A stretch of DNA of 34,189 bases from Candidatus Hodarchaeota archaeon (GTDB taxonomy: Archaea > Asgardarchaeota > Heimdallarchaeia > Hodarchaeales > Hodarchaeaceae): NCBI GenBank assembly GCA_016839785.1, contig JAEOTQ010000091.1, forward strand, positions 1 to 34,189. The letters run 5' to 3'. Below are positions 1-8,435 of this stretch, piece after piece (the stretch's first letter is position 1; every line of letters starts with the position of its first letter). The notes beneath the pieces are model-generated. The model was not told where the DNA came from and searched no databases. It saw only the letters and a list, made by a program, of their open reading frames with translations. A program made the translations under genes and the position numbers.

Positions 1-3000
1 ACATATTATCAATTAATGCGTCAATCCGATCCAGTCTTCTTCGACTTTGATCACTTAGACCAGAAGAATATTTATCGATGTCTAGTTTCCCCGTCTCAGC
101 ATCCTTAGCTAATTTTTCTAATGTCGCATTCATAAGATTCACAGCCCCTGAAGCATCTTCATAACTGACCTCTTCACTCAAGCGCATTTTTGCTCGAGCT
201 TCTGACAATCTTACCAATGCCTCGAGTTGGCGTGGAGTGATAGCGATGGGATCTGGTCTTCCCTCTTCGATCTTTCCACTTGAGCTCCTTAGATCAGTAT
301 AATATTCCAATAATCGCGCCTCAGCTTCATCTGTGAGCTTCGGATGTAGTGTCCTCCGAGCATGTGCAATGTATTTTCGCAAAAGAGTTTGCTCAATTGG
401 AGGATCAACAGGAAGAGTTTGGAGTTTATGAAGTTTCAAGATATGTAATGCTCTATCGTGATCCTCTTTCAGGTCAGGTTTGTCTTCAAGTACAAATATC
501 AAATCAAATCGTGATAAAATGGTTGGAGGAAGGTTTAAATTTTCCGCTGTGGCTTTATATGGATTCCACCTTCCTCTTCGTGGATTAGCAGCCGCTAATA
601 TTGAAGTTCGCGCATTCAAGGTTGCTACAATACCTGCTTTGGCTATACTTATAGTGTGCTGCTCCATTGCCTCATGTATCGCCGTACGGTCGTCAGGACG
701 CATTTTATCGAATTCATCGACCATTGCTATCCCCTGATCTGCAAGGACTAAGGCGCCTGCTTCAAGAGTGATCTCACCCGTATCCTGGTCTCTAATTACC
801 GCGGCGGTTAATCCCGCGGCCGTACTTCCCTTACCTGTTGTATATAATGCCCTAGGGGCTAATTTGGACACAAATTTCAATAATTGGCTATTGTGAACTA
901 TGAATCCATCAGCAATAAAATTGTGAACCTCTGGTACTTGCAAATCATAAACCCAGTCAGTATCTGATGGAATCTGTGTTATTTCTTCAATACGATCCCA
1001 ATATACCTCAGAGAAACTCAATTTTTCCAGGAGGTCTAATTCTTTGCTCCAAATCTTCCTATCAATAAGATCTTTAACTATAACTTGTAGGTTTTCTCGC
1101 GAAGGATTACTATCCTTTCTCTCATAATGTAATATTGCAGAGCGAGAGAGGGAGAAATCTCGCTGATAAAGCCCAGCATCCAAACGAATCTTTTTTATTA
1201 GATCTCCAACATTTGGAATAATATCAGTATTTGTATTTGCGACTTTTGAGGTGTTTGATACCTTTCTCAGTCTCTCATTCTTATAATCTATCGAAAAGCC
1301 AATCTTTTCGGAATATCGTCTTAATTCCTGAATTCCAGTTATATTTAGTCGATAATAGATTTCTCCATGAATCACTTTCTCCTTGATATGCGAGATAATT
1401 TCAAATCGTAGTAATAAATATTGAATATCCTTAAGTAATTTATACGAAGCTGAAGCAAACTCTATTTTAGGTCTATCATTGGCAATATGGGCTTCTCCAT
1501 CAAACAAGGCCCTAAGAAAAATTGCCACAATATCATCAGTAGCTCTTAGAATGGGATTTGGAACTCTTTTTCTTTTAGATCCATCAACTAATCTTGGTTC
1601 GAGAGCTTTTAGATAATTAAATAATTCACAAGACGCTGAATAGATATCCCATGCTGTTTTCTTACTAGACTTTCTTTGATTAAAATTAACACCAAGTTGG
1701 TTCAAATGGGATCTAAATCTTAATAATAAGTTCTGATCAGAATTAGTGAACCAAATAGTTTTTGATTTTCCCTGATCCTGAGAAGAGCCCTCTGCAATAT
1801 ATAAGCCTAAAAACTCAGCAAACCAGGGGGTAATTGAAGATGGTGGTTTTAACCGAACCGCATTATTTGCCTGACTCTTCTGATAAGAAATATTTAGATG
1901 ATTTCTTCCTTTGATACGGACTTTTCGTGGTACAGCAAGAAATTCGTCAGTTCTTAGGTCTTTGGCAGCAATTCCCCGGATCTTTCCGTTTTTACAAATG
2001 AAAAATGGATGTGTTGGAGTGACCTTAATTCTTCTCCCACTCTGAGTTTTGATTAAAAAAAGAAATTGAGGTGATTTTCTTTTCCATAATAAATTGCTTT
2101 TAAGATCTACAATTTGTGCATTAAGGTTTAGGGATTTTAAATATAAGTCTGAAGGTTGATAGTAACCATCATCAGTAGTAAATTCACCCGATATTTCCTG
2201 ATCGACAAATTCTCCTATGACAAATCTCTCTCCTGATGATAAGATAACCTCTGTTTCAGGAACAACACATTTTCCTACTCCTGGATCTCCTATAAGTAGT
2301 ATATTCGATTCTCCACGAATTTTCATACCATCAGGTGTTAGTTTTTCACTTCCTCCAAAAAGAAGTGCTGCAATGCCCTCTTTAACTATATCATGTCCAT
2401 AAATAGAGGGAGCCAGTGAATCACGAATTTTCTTTATTATATAGGGGGACTCTGATAATTCCTTGATTTGTTTAAGATCTTCTTCGGTGACTTCGATATC
2501 CACATATTCTGCTGTTTCTTTTGTGATGTTTATTCCTTGAAAGAATTTGTTATACGTAGCTAATTGTCCTCTTTTCAGTATTCGAGTGGCTCGAGCTTTC
2601 AAAATTCCTACAACTTCAACACGATCACCTGGACGTGCTTGATCCACGAGATCATCAAGAACATGAATCATAATGCTTTGAGGTAATTGGCCTGGGGGAA
2701 GTTCCTCTGGCCGTTCTTGGATGGTAATTTTTTGCCAATCTATGAATTGACTTTCGTCTAGTAGAAGTGACAATGAACCTTTCCTTTGGCAATGTTCATC
2801 TCCACATTGATAAGGAGGGTTGTAAATACCTTCTGGAAATACCTTCACCTGGTGATGACCACATGACGCACAAATAAAATGTCCTTCTATTAATAATGGT
2901 TTTGTTTCAGTTACACCAATAACAATTCCTTCAAAACTCGTTAGAAGTCCTAAATGTTCAGTTTTTAATGTACGGAGGAGGGCCTTGTCACTATATTTGT

Positions 3001-3292
3001 CGACTCGAATGTGGAATAACCGGTATTTATCGTAGTAATCTTGATCAATCTGTATTAAGATATTTTGTAAGACCTTTTCTCCCTCGCTAAAACATTCTTC
3101 AGGATTATGAACAATTTCTCTCGCTAATCTGGGGTCGTGATGTAGCAAATCACTATACAAGATCAAAAGACTTCTTTGTTCTTTCTGGGGCATATTGCGT
3201 ATTTTTTCACGGTATCGCAATTGACCTGTTTCATCAGCAAATTCATTGATGAACGATTCGAATCGTCCTTTGATATCAAAAGCCAGACCCAT
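1..3292 (-). CDS. mcm: Replicative DNA helicase MCM, partial, interrupted by an intein
   Basis: MCM is the hexameric 3'-5' helicase that unwinds DNA at the archaeal fork. The frame is open from ATG at 3292 to the left edge without a stop (about 1097 codons). About 637 are host protein, so only the end of the C-terminal winged-helix region is missing. Visible in order: an N-terminal domain with a zinc-binding CxxC...CxxxxC pair, Walker A GDPGVGK split by the intein and completed by SQLLKF after it, Walker B MVDEFDKM, sensor-region AAANPRRG, and arginine-finger motif LSRFDL. It starts 2 bp after the GINS stop codon, so the two genes form one unit, matching the functional MCM-GINS association. 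The protein needs intein splicing to be active, because the insertion splits the ATP-binding loop. Identification is certain. Confidence 0.97.
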   Translation of the reverse strand, partial: MGLAFDIKGRFESFINEFADETGQLRYREKIRNMPQKEQRSLLILYSDLLHHDPRLAREIVHNPEECFSEGEKVLQNILIQIDQDYYDKYRLFHIRVDKYSDKALLRTLKTEHLGLLTSFEGIVIGVTETKPLLIEGHFICASCGHHQVKVFPEGIYNPPYQCGDEHCQRKGSLSLLLDESQFIDWQKITIQERPEELPPGQLPQSIMIHVLDDLVDQARPGDRVEVVGILKARATRILKRGQLATYNKFFQGINITKETAEYVDIEVTEEDLKQIKELSESPYIIKKIRDSLAPSIYGHDIVKEGIAALLFGGSEKLTPDGMKIRGESNILLIGDPGVGKCVVPETEVILSSGERFVIGEFVDQEISGEFTTDDGYYQPSDLYLKSLNLNAQIVDLKSNLLWKRKSPQFLFLIKTQSGRRIKVTPTHPFFICKNGKIRGIAAKDLRTDEFLAVPRKVRIKGRNHLNISYQKSQANNAVRLKPPSSITPWFAEFLGLYIAEGSSQDQGKSKTIWFTNSDQNLLLRFRSHLNQLGVNFNQRKSSKKTAWDIYSASCELFNYLKALEPRLVDGSKRKRVPNPILRATDDIVAIFLRALFDGEAHIANDRPKIEFASASYKLLKDIQYLLLRFEIISHIKEKVIHGEIYYRLNITGIQELRRYSEKIGFSIDYKNERLRKVSNTSKVANTNTDIIPNVGDLIKKIRLDAGLYQRDFSLSRSAILHYERKDSNPSRENLQVIVKDLIDRKIWSKELDLLEKLSFSEVYWDRIEEITQIPSDTDWVYDLQVPEVHNFIADGFIVHNSQLLKFVSKLAPRALYTTGKGSTAAGLTAAVIRDQDTGEITLEAGALVLADQGIAMVDEFDKMRPDDRTAIHEAMEQHTISIAKAGIVATLNARTSILAAANPRRGRWNPYKATAENLNLPPTILSRFDLIFVLEDKPDLKEDHDRALHILKLHKLQTLPVDPPIEQTLLRKYIAHARRTLHPKLTDEAEARLLEYYTDLRSSSGKIEEGRPDPIAITPRQLEALVRLSEARAKMRLSEEVSYEDASGAVNLMNATLEKLAKDAETGKLDIDKYSSGLSDQSRRRLDRIDALIDNM
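890..2269 (-). mobile_element. Intein with LAGLIDADG homing endonuclease in MCM Walker A
   Basis: The 460-residue insertion begins with Cys directly after GDPGVGK and ends with His-Asn before Ser, the usual splice-site chemistry (Cys1, penultimate His, terminal Asn, Ser+1). Splicing block A starts CVVPETEV. Block B contains TPTHPFF with its TxxH. Blocks F and G read VYDLQVPEVHNFIADGF then IVHN. Two LAGLIDADG-type motifs, LGLYIAEG and LRALFDGE, keep an acidic residue at the catalytic position, so the endonuclease may be active. Between endonuclease and C-terminal splicing block lies a segment resembling an XRE-type helix-turn-helix (VGDLIKKIRLDAG...SRSAILHYERK). The frame is intact throughout. 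ATPase P-loops are favoured intein sites, and MCM inteins are known in other archaea. Confidence 0.95.
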
Positions 3293-3294
3293 GG

Positions 3295-3891
3295 TTATCC
3301 TCCCTTATCCTCTTGATTAATGAGTGATTTCCAGTTAACAACCCAAGAATTTATTCTTTTTAAAAGAACTGCCTCAAATGCTGTTAAATTGAGTTTTTGG
3401 TGATCAATATTATTACTATCGGATAATTTGATAATTTTTGATAGTCTTTCAGTTATTAGCTGATTAATCCTATCTTTTTGTCGTTTTAATTCTATTTCAT
3501 CATAATGTGAATCGTTAATGTTCGATTTCATTACCTGCTCACTGAATAAAGAATAAAAATAAGGATGAAGCTGTTGTACTTCACCATGTCGTACCTCTTT
3601 TCTCACAGCTGCTGTTAGATCTTGCAATGATAAGGGAAAATCATTTCTAAAATCTTCAATAAAGTTTTCCTTTAATAAAATTTCAGCAATGAAATATGGA
3701 ATATCCAATCTACTGTTTTCGGTGACAGATGGAATTTTAATTCCTCCAAACTCATAACCAGCAAAAGATTTAATAAATTTCACTGAAATAGAACTATCTG
3801 TAAACTCAAATAGTATCCTCTTTAATTCTAACTCCAGTTCTGTATATTCAGATTGAAGATTCTCAGATATTTCGGTGATAATGTTCTCCAC
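3295..3891 (-). CDS. GINS complex subunit, probably Gins23 type
   Basis: GINS joins MCM to form the active archaeal replicative helicase. This 198-residue protein has a beta-rich segment near the N-terminus (about residues 35-75, with SFAGYEFGGIKIP and LDIPYFIAEILL) followed by a helical region with FPLSLQDL and LHPYFYSLF. That B-then-A order fits the Psf2/Psf3-like Gins23 class rather than Gins51. The start is GTG, with an in-frame stop immediately upstream, so a longer product is excluded. It ends 2 bp before the MCM start, an arrangement also seen for gins23-mcm in other archaea. Primary sequence conservation in GINS is weak, so the call rests on local motifs plus position. Confidence 0.8.
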   Translation of the reverse strand: MENIITEISENLQSEYTELELELKRILFEFTDSSISVKFIKSFAGYEFGGIKIPSVTENSRLDIPYFIAEILLKENFIEDFRNDFPLSLQDLTAAVRKEVRHGEVQQLHPYFYSLFSEQVMKSNINDSHYDEIELKRQKDRINQLITERLSKIIKLSDSNNIDHQKLNLTAFEAVLLKRINSWVVNWKSLINQEDKGG

Positions 3892-4290
3892 CTAAACTCA
3901 CTATTATAGGGATTTTTCCTCAACAACTAGGGAGGTGAATTTTTGTATTGATGGAATTTCCTTCACGAAAAATGCTTTATTTTCAGAGTTCAGGAAGTTG
4001 ACTCATTTGTGCTGGAAATCCGACCAGTTTTACAAACCCCTTTACAAACGAATTATTTGGGTGATAAGTTAAAAGACCTTCCTTCCCGTATTACAAATAA
4101 ATTACTTCCCTAATCCGGGTTTAATGCTACAAGGTCCTTATATGCGGAGAAGATTCCCCTTTTTCTTTGTGAGATCTGTTTTACAATGTTTACATTTAAT
4201 TAAAGAAAGTTCAAAAGAATATTCAATCATTATTCGCGTTTTAAACAAATAAAATCAACTTTTTACTGCCACACCAAGGGGAGAATTTCA
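3892..4290. other. Intergenic gap with TTTACAA repeats; candidate replication origin
   Basis: This 399-bp AT-rich gap lies between orc1/cdc6 and the GINS-MCM operon and has no convincing ORF. TTTACAAAC occurs twice in direct orientation at 4029-4037 and 4041-4049, separated by CCC. Related forms are ATTACAAAT near 4090 and TTTTACAATG near 4190. No clear match to the canonical euryarchaeal ORB box was seen. Archaeal origins usually sit next to orc1/cdc6, so origin function is plausible but is inferred from position and repeats only. The GINS-MCM promoter must also lie here. Confidence 0.35.
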
Positions 4291-5511
4291 TTATTCACTT
4301 TTTAATCGCTTAGCAAGAAATACTTCTATTCTCTCAATAAGAATTGCAGCAGGAACATCATGAATTGTTAACCGCGCTCGTACTCCTTTACGTCCTTTTA
4401 CACCTTTGGTAACTTTGCCCAGAATACCTATTGCTTCTAGGGTTGATAGGTAGTTTCTGAATGCTGCTTCACCATTAGGTGTTGCATTCCATTCCTCACA
4501 TATAATTCGATAATTCTTAAAAGAGTGTTCAATCGTTGTTGCAGTAATTCCCTTATGATGTAGCCTCCGAGCGACGCTAAGAGCGGCAAACAATTCGTGT
4601 GGGTTGAGTTCTTCTAAAATATCAGCTCGCATTTCCGGGTATACATCATTTTTTGCTCTACGAATAAGTTCAGGAGTAATTTCATCTATCCGCATTTGAT
4701 CGGCTGCTCTCCCCGCACGATATAGTGTTTCAATCCCGTGTCGCAAATTTTTTGTTTGATCGGAAATTTCAGCTACCATATCGATAATTTCTTCTGATAA
4801 GGCATAAGATTTGAACGCTAGTTCAGAGCGGTAACCAAGAATTTTACGTGTTTCCTCATAGGTGTATGGTTGAAAGTGAATTACATCAGAAATTCTCTGA
4901 GAAACCATTGATGAAAGCGCCACCTTCCATTCAGTCGGACGGCTTATCATGATCAGGGAGATCCTGTGTTCCATACCGAATTCTTCTGACAAATGGACAA
5001 AGCCACGAATATCTTTTTGATTCAGGACACTCACCTCATCAAGGATTAATAGTAGGTAAGCTTGTTCAGAATTCAAGCGTCTAATTAAAATATCGGTTGA
5101 TTCTTCGTCACTAAATCCACGACTTGCAACACCAAATTGATCACGAAGAATAGATCGAAGAATAGACGTTTTCGTTCTTGTAGTCCAACAATTCTTGTAA
5201 TCGGTATAAAGACGAAGATGATATTTTTCAGCCGTTGCTTGTATCCGATCAACGGTATAACGACTAGTTACTGTCTTTCCAATACCAGCAGATCCTGTAA
5301 TTGCCATATTAATCGAAAAACCTGAATATCCTCCTCTTTCTGAAGCAAATAGTTCGCGAAAATTCTGAGAAATTCGTCGAATATGATCTTCACGAAAATT
5401 CAAAATTTCTGGAATATAAGACTGATTGAGAGTTCTTTCTCCACCTTCTTTAAATACTGATGATGAGAATAAAGCCTCTTGAATAATATCAACTGATTTC
5501 TTATCGTTCAT
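4291..5511 (-). CDS. Orc1/Cdc6 replication initiator ATPase
   Basis: Orc1/Cdc6 binds origin DNA and loads MCM in archaea. The 406-residue protein has a AAA+ core with Walker A GSAGIGKT (residues 73-80), Walker B LILDEV (about 155-160) and a sensor-1-like ISRP segment. An arginine-rich lid (RHGIETLYRAGR) follows, then a C-terminal winged-helix region of about 110 residues ending in a basic tail. Length is typical of the family. It is transcribed in the same direction as GINS-MCM but is separated from them by the candidate origin gap. The ATG at 5511 is the only sensible start, with a conserved-looking amphipathic N-terminus. Whether this is the main initiator or one of several paralogues cannot be told from this window. 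Confidence 0.95.
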   Translation of the reverse strand: MNDKKSVDIIQEALFSSSVFKEGGERTLNQSYIPEILNFREDHIRRISQNFRELFASERGGYSGFSINMAITGSAGIGKTVTSRYTVDRIQATAEKYHLRLYTDYKNCWTTRTKTSILRSILRDQFGVASRGFSDEESTDILIRRLNSEQAYLLLILDEVSVLNQKDIRGFVHLSEEFGMEHRISLIMISRPTEWKVALSSMVSQRISDVIHFQPYTYEETRKILGYRSELAFKSYALSEEIIDMVAEISDQTKNLRHGIETLYRAGRAADQMRIDEITPELIRRAKNDVYPEMRADILEELNPHELFAALSVARRLHHKGITATTIEHSFKNYRIICEEWNATPNGEAAFRNYLSTLEAIGILGKVTKGVKGRKGVRARLTIHDVPAAILIERIEVFLAKRLKSE

Positions 5512-5612
5512 GTAACTTGTTTCCTTACCTTAATCAGAACCAAACCATTGTGGGGAATTCAAAAGTGATTGCTATGTTATAGAGTCTATCATTATTTTAG
5601 GAACATGAGTAT

Positions 5613-6794
5613 TCAAATATTTTCAGTGCATTGATTCCATACCCCTACTTCCTGCAACTCTTCTTTTAATACTTGAAGATATTGAGAATTTGCTTCATTA
5701 ATCAACGAATGACGCTCAATTTTCAGGGGATCCAATTTATCATCAGTCAATTTCGTACTTACATCTATTTGATAGGTTTTTTTGCAATAATCAATCCATT
5801 CTTGCGGAGCAAATTCGGGAAGAGATATTCCACTAATTCCCGCCAATATAGTCATCCAGACCCTAGCTACAGAGTCAGGATTGTATCCCCCTCCTCCTAA
5901 TAACAATAATCGGCCATTAGCAGAACAATCATCGCTTAACTCAGAAATTCTCTTTCCAAGGTAGTTATATAGATTGGTAGTTAAATTTAAATGGCCTAAT
6001 ATGTCACCAAAATGGCCATCAGCACCACATTGCCAGACTATGAACTCAGGATCATATTCCTTCCAAATACATGGTATTATACTTTCAAAAAGATCCATAT
6101 ATAGATCATCCCAGGTTCCTGGGAATAAGGGTATGTTAATTGTGTAACCTAGGCCTTCTTCTTTCCCAATTTCATCGGAAAGCCCTGTTCCAGGAAATAA
6201 AAATTGTGGTGATTCGTGAATTGAAAGACCAAGTACATTTTTACTGGAATAGAAGGCACTCAATACTCCGTCTCCGTGGTGAACATCGGTATCGATATAA
6301 AGAACTCGATCAATTCCATATACTTCTTGAAGATGTTTGATTGCAATAACTGCATCATTATAATAGCAGAATCCTGCTGCTCTTTCTTCGAATGCATGAT
6401 GTAAACCTGCCATTAGTGAAAAAGCCTGATCAACTTCATCATTCATAATAAGGTCAGTTCCCATTAAAGTTCCACCTACAATGAGGCAAGATGATTCATG
6501 CATTTCAGGAAAGACAGGACAGTCTCCAGTCCCTAATCCATATCGACCATAATAGCCATCTCCTGCCTTAGAAAGTGATTTGACCATTTTGATATAGTTT
6601 TTTGAATGATATCCTAAAAGGTCGTCTTCAGACGCTTCTACTGGGGTGAAATCCACAATAGAATGATTATCGTGAAAATCAAGATTTTTATATAATTGAT
6701 AAGGAATATCCAGTCGCCTTGCATTCATAGGATGCCCCTCCCCTAGATTATACTTAGTGAATCGGTCAGACCAGATTATTCCAGTTTTTTTCAT
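5613..6794 (-). CDS. Histone deacetylase/AcuC family deacetylase
   Basis: This 393-residue zinc-dependent deacetylase has the class I HDAC/AcuC arginase-like fold. Active-site features are intact: the His pair in GLHHAF (132-133), the YIDTDVHHGDG motif giving zinc ligands D170 and H172, the third ligand D259 in CGADG, and the transition-state Tyr in GGGGYN (Y304). Substrate is not shown by sequence: AcuC-type enzymes deacetylate acetyl-CoA synthetase and other lysines, and archaeal histones or Alba are also possible. No acs gene is nearby. It is transcribed divergently from the Arf-like GTPase. A TATA-like TTTAAATAAT (reading the minus strand) at about 6832-6841 would give a short leader. Confidence 0.93.
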   Translation of the reverse strand: MKKTGIIWSDRFTKYNLGEGHPMNARRLDIPYQLYKNLDFHDNHSIVDFTPVEASEDDLLGYHSKNYIKMVKSLSKAGDGYYGRYGLGTGDCPVFPEMHESSCLIVGGTLMGTDLIMNDEVDQAFSLMAGLHHAFEERAAGFCYYNDAVIAIKHLQEVYGIDRVLYIDTDVHHGDGVLSAFYSSKNVLGLSIHESPQFLFPGTGLSDEIGKEEGLGYTINIPLFPGTWDDLYMDLFESIIPCIWKEYDPEFIVWQCGADGHFGDILGHLNLTTNLYNYLGKRISELSDDCSANGRLLLLGGGGYNPDSVARVWMTILAGISGISLPEFAPQEWIDYCKKTYQIDVSTKLTDDKLDPLKIERHSLINEANSQYLQVLKEELQEVGVWNQCTENI

Positions 6795-6831
6795 CTTTAC
6801 AGATCCCTATTGCGATAATCATCGAGATATC

Positions 6832-6887
6832 ATTATTTAAATTCTTCAAATCTTCCCCCTAAGTATCATTCTAAATGTTTACTTAGG
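6832..6887. promoter_or_regulatory. TATA-like element and inverted repeat upstream of the deacetylase gene
   Basis: The divergent gap between the deacetylase and the GTPase holds a perfect 8-bp inverted repeat, CCTAAGTA at 6858-6865 and TACTTAGG at 6880-6887, with a 14-bp spacer. It lies just upstream of a minus-strand TATA-like element at 6832-6841, the position of an upstream operator for the deacetylase gene. A plus-strand TATA-like TTATTTAAG at 6922-6930 may serve the GTPase. Function is inferred from position. Confidence 0.35.
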
Positions 6888-6999
6888 TCAAAAAAACCTC
6901 ACCAATAGTGTGAAACGTTAGTTATTTAAGAGGACATTCCAAATTCTTTATTTGATAAACACACCAAATCGCAAAATATAAGGAGAATTGTTTTACTTG

Positions 7000-7575
7000 A
7001 TGAAGAAAAACGCGAAAATTAGTGTATTGGGTCTAGATCGTGCTGGAAAAACTACAATGCTTCAGAGGTTAAAAACTGGCCGATGGATTCCAGATACAAC
7101 TCCAACCATTGGAATGAACGCCGAAACGATTCAAATAGGAGATGTCACTTTTTCTGCTTGGGATCTAGGAGGCCAATTACAGTTTAGACGAGCTTTATGG
7201 GAGATGTACACCAAAAACTCGAAGGGTCTCATTTATGTCATTGACTTAAGCGACCCCGCCCGATTTCCAGAGAGTCGAAATTATCTCTGGAGAATGTTAA
7301 AAATGAACCATCTGAAAAATATTCCATTGGCAATTTTCGCAAATAAAATAGACTTGGTAGATTGTACAGAAGAAGATTTGGCAAATTTTATGGGAATAAA
7401 CAAGAAAATGAGTAGAGTCCTTTCGATTTTCAAAACAAGTGCTTTTTCTGGGGAAGGTATTCATAAAGGAATATATTGGTTAGCTGATGCAATTCAGGAA
7501 GGTAAGCATTCCCCCATGGAATTATATCAAATTAAATCTCTATTTGGAAGAGATACATCAATACTAGCTACGTAA
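7000..7575 (+). CDS. Arf-family small GTPase
   Basis: This 191-residue Ras-superfamily GTPase is closest in motif spelling to the Arf/Arl/Sar group. It has P-loop GLDRAGKTT (11-19; eukaryotic Arf has GLDAAGKTT), switch I TPTIGMN (34-40), switch II WDLGGQ (54-59) keeping the catalytic Gln, guanine-specificity ANKID (114-118) and a G5 motif TSAFSGEG (146-153). There is no Gly at position 2, so Arf-type myristoylation is not expected, and no extended N-terminal amphipathic helix is seen. Start choice: AGGAGA at 6981-6986 suits either the ATG at 7000 or a TTG at 6997; a TTG at 6988 lies too close to it. Such GTPases are abundant in Asgard archaea. The target is unknown. The stop abuts that of the convergent gene at 7576. 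Confidence 0.93.
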   Translation: MKKNAKISVLGLDRAGKTTMLQRLKTGRWIPDTTPTIGMNAETIQIGDVTFSAWDLGGQLQFRRALWEMYTKNSKGLIYVIDLSDPARFPESRNYLWRMLKMNHLKNIPLAIFANKIDLVDCTEEDLANFMGINKKMSRVLSIFKTSAFSGEGIHKGIYWLADAIQEGKHSPMELYQIKSLFGRDTSILAT

Positions 7576-8295
7576 TTACGCATCAAAAGCGTGTGTTTCG
7601 ATTGCCAATTTTGACTCTGCAAGCGCACGATGGATGAGTTCTTGATCTTCTTTGTACATATGATTTGTATCATGAAACAGCCATTTCTCAGCTTGTTTCA
7701 TATAAGATGGATCCTTGAGAAGATTCGCTTTCAATAATAACTTTACACCTTGGAATACATGACTTTTTACTATTTTTCCAGGAAGATTTGTTCCGAGTTC
7801 TTTCATTAAATGAGTTGCTTGAAAAGCATCTTCGCCCAGAAGAGCACATAGCACCGCACATGAGTATAAACAACTCGCATTCTCATAAAAACTTAGTTCT
7901 AAATGTTTTTCACCAGCAGTAAGATAAGCATCTTTCGCAGCTTTAAATTGTTTTACTACCAATTCTTCAAGGTGTAATACTCTGGGTTTCTGAGGTGGAA
8001 TACTTTTTAGAATAGAACCGAAACCTCCTTCTGTAATTTCTTTTAGAATATCTGAAGTAAGGTCATCTTCAATTAGAAACGTTAATGTTTCATCAACAGG
8101 ACCTATATATGATACTGATTCCTCAAGTAAAGGAGGACGATTTAATATATCCTCAGGTAACGTCGGTGGAGGGGAAAGAATGGGATAATAAACTGATTGA
8201 GAATATATCCTATCTTCTAGGGAGGGAGGCGAGGGTAATTCAGTGGTTGAAACCTTTTGCAATTTTTTTTTGGGACGACGAAGGATGGGGGGCAT
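7576..8295 (-). CDS. Unrecognised protein with proline-rich N-terminus and TPR-like helical C-terminus
   Basis: I do not recognise this 239-residue protein. Residues 1-60 are basic, then proline-rich and probably disordered (RRPKKK, LSPPPTLPED). From about residue 105 it is helical, with patterns resembling TPR/alpha-SNAP-like repeats (AKDAYLTAGEKHLELSFYEN; YSCAVLCALLGEDA; YMKQAEKWLF). No catalytic motif is visible. Its stop codon is directly adjacent to that of the Arf-like GTPase, tail to tail. Helical-repeat proteins are common GTPase partners, so an effector or scaffold role is possible, but convergent orientation gives no operon support. Restricted distribution within Asgard archaea is likely but not demonstrable here. 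Confidence 0.8.
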   Translation of the reverse strand: MPPILRRPKKKLQKVSTTELPSPPSLEDRIYSQSVYYPILSPPPTLPEDILNRPPLLEESVSYIGPVDETLTFLIEDDLTSDILKEITEGGFGSILKSIPPQKPRVLHLEELVVKQFKAAKDAYLTAGEKHLELSFYENASCLYSCAVLCALLGEDAFQATHLMKELGTNLPGKIVKSHVFQGVKLLLKANLLKDPSYMKQAEKWLFHDTNHMYKEDQELIHRALAESKLAIETHAFDA

Positions 8296-8325
8296 AATCT
8301 GACTCCTAATCTAAATAAACTCGGA

Positions 8326-8390
8326 TGTACTGTGTAGGTACAGGGTAAACGACTATAAAAAATCTACTAACCCGAACGTATTAATACGTT
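8326..8390 (+). promoter_or_regulatory. Promoter with 16-bp palindrome over the predicted start site (CYTH gene)
   Basis: CTATAAAAAA at about 8352-8361 resembles a TATA box. About 26 bp downstream, where transcription should begin, is a perfect 16-bp palindrome, AACGTATTAATACGTT (8375-8390). A second dyad, TGTAC...GTACA with a 7-bp spacer (8326-8342), lies just upstream of the TATA-like sequence. The arrangement resembles an operator blocking transcription initiation of the downstream CYTH-NSUN-NIP7-like operon. No regulator gene adjoins it. Confidence 0.4.
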
Positions 8391-8435
8391 AATACCAGAA
8401 GCTGAGTAATTAATGCCCTCCTTTGGTGTGAATGC

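Noticed and set aside
349..737. Plus-strand ORFs across the MCM C-terminal region
   Set aside because: They lie antisense to conserved MCM motifs and show no family resemblance; they are shadows of the real gene.
4021..4060. Possible euryarchaeal ORB-like box
   Set aside because: The sequence has CCAG and a C-run but not the TCCA-N-TGGAAAC...GGGG arrangement; only the direct repeats are reported.
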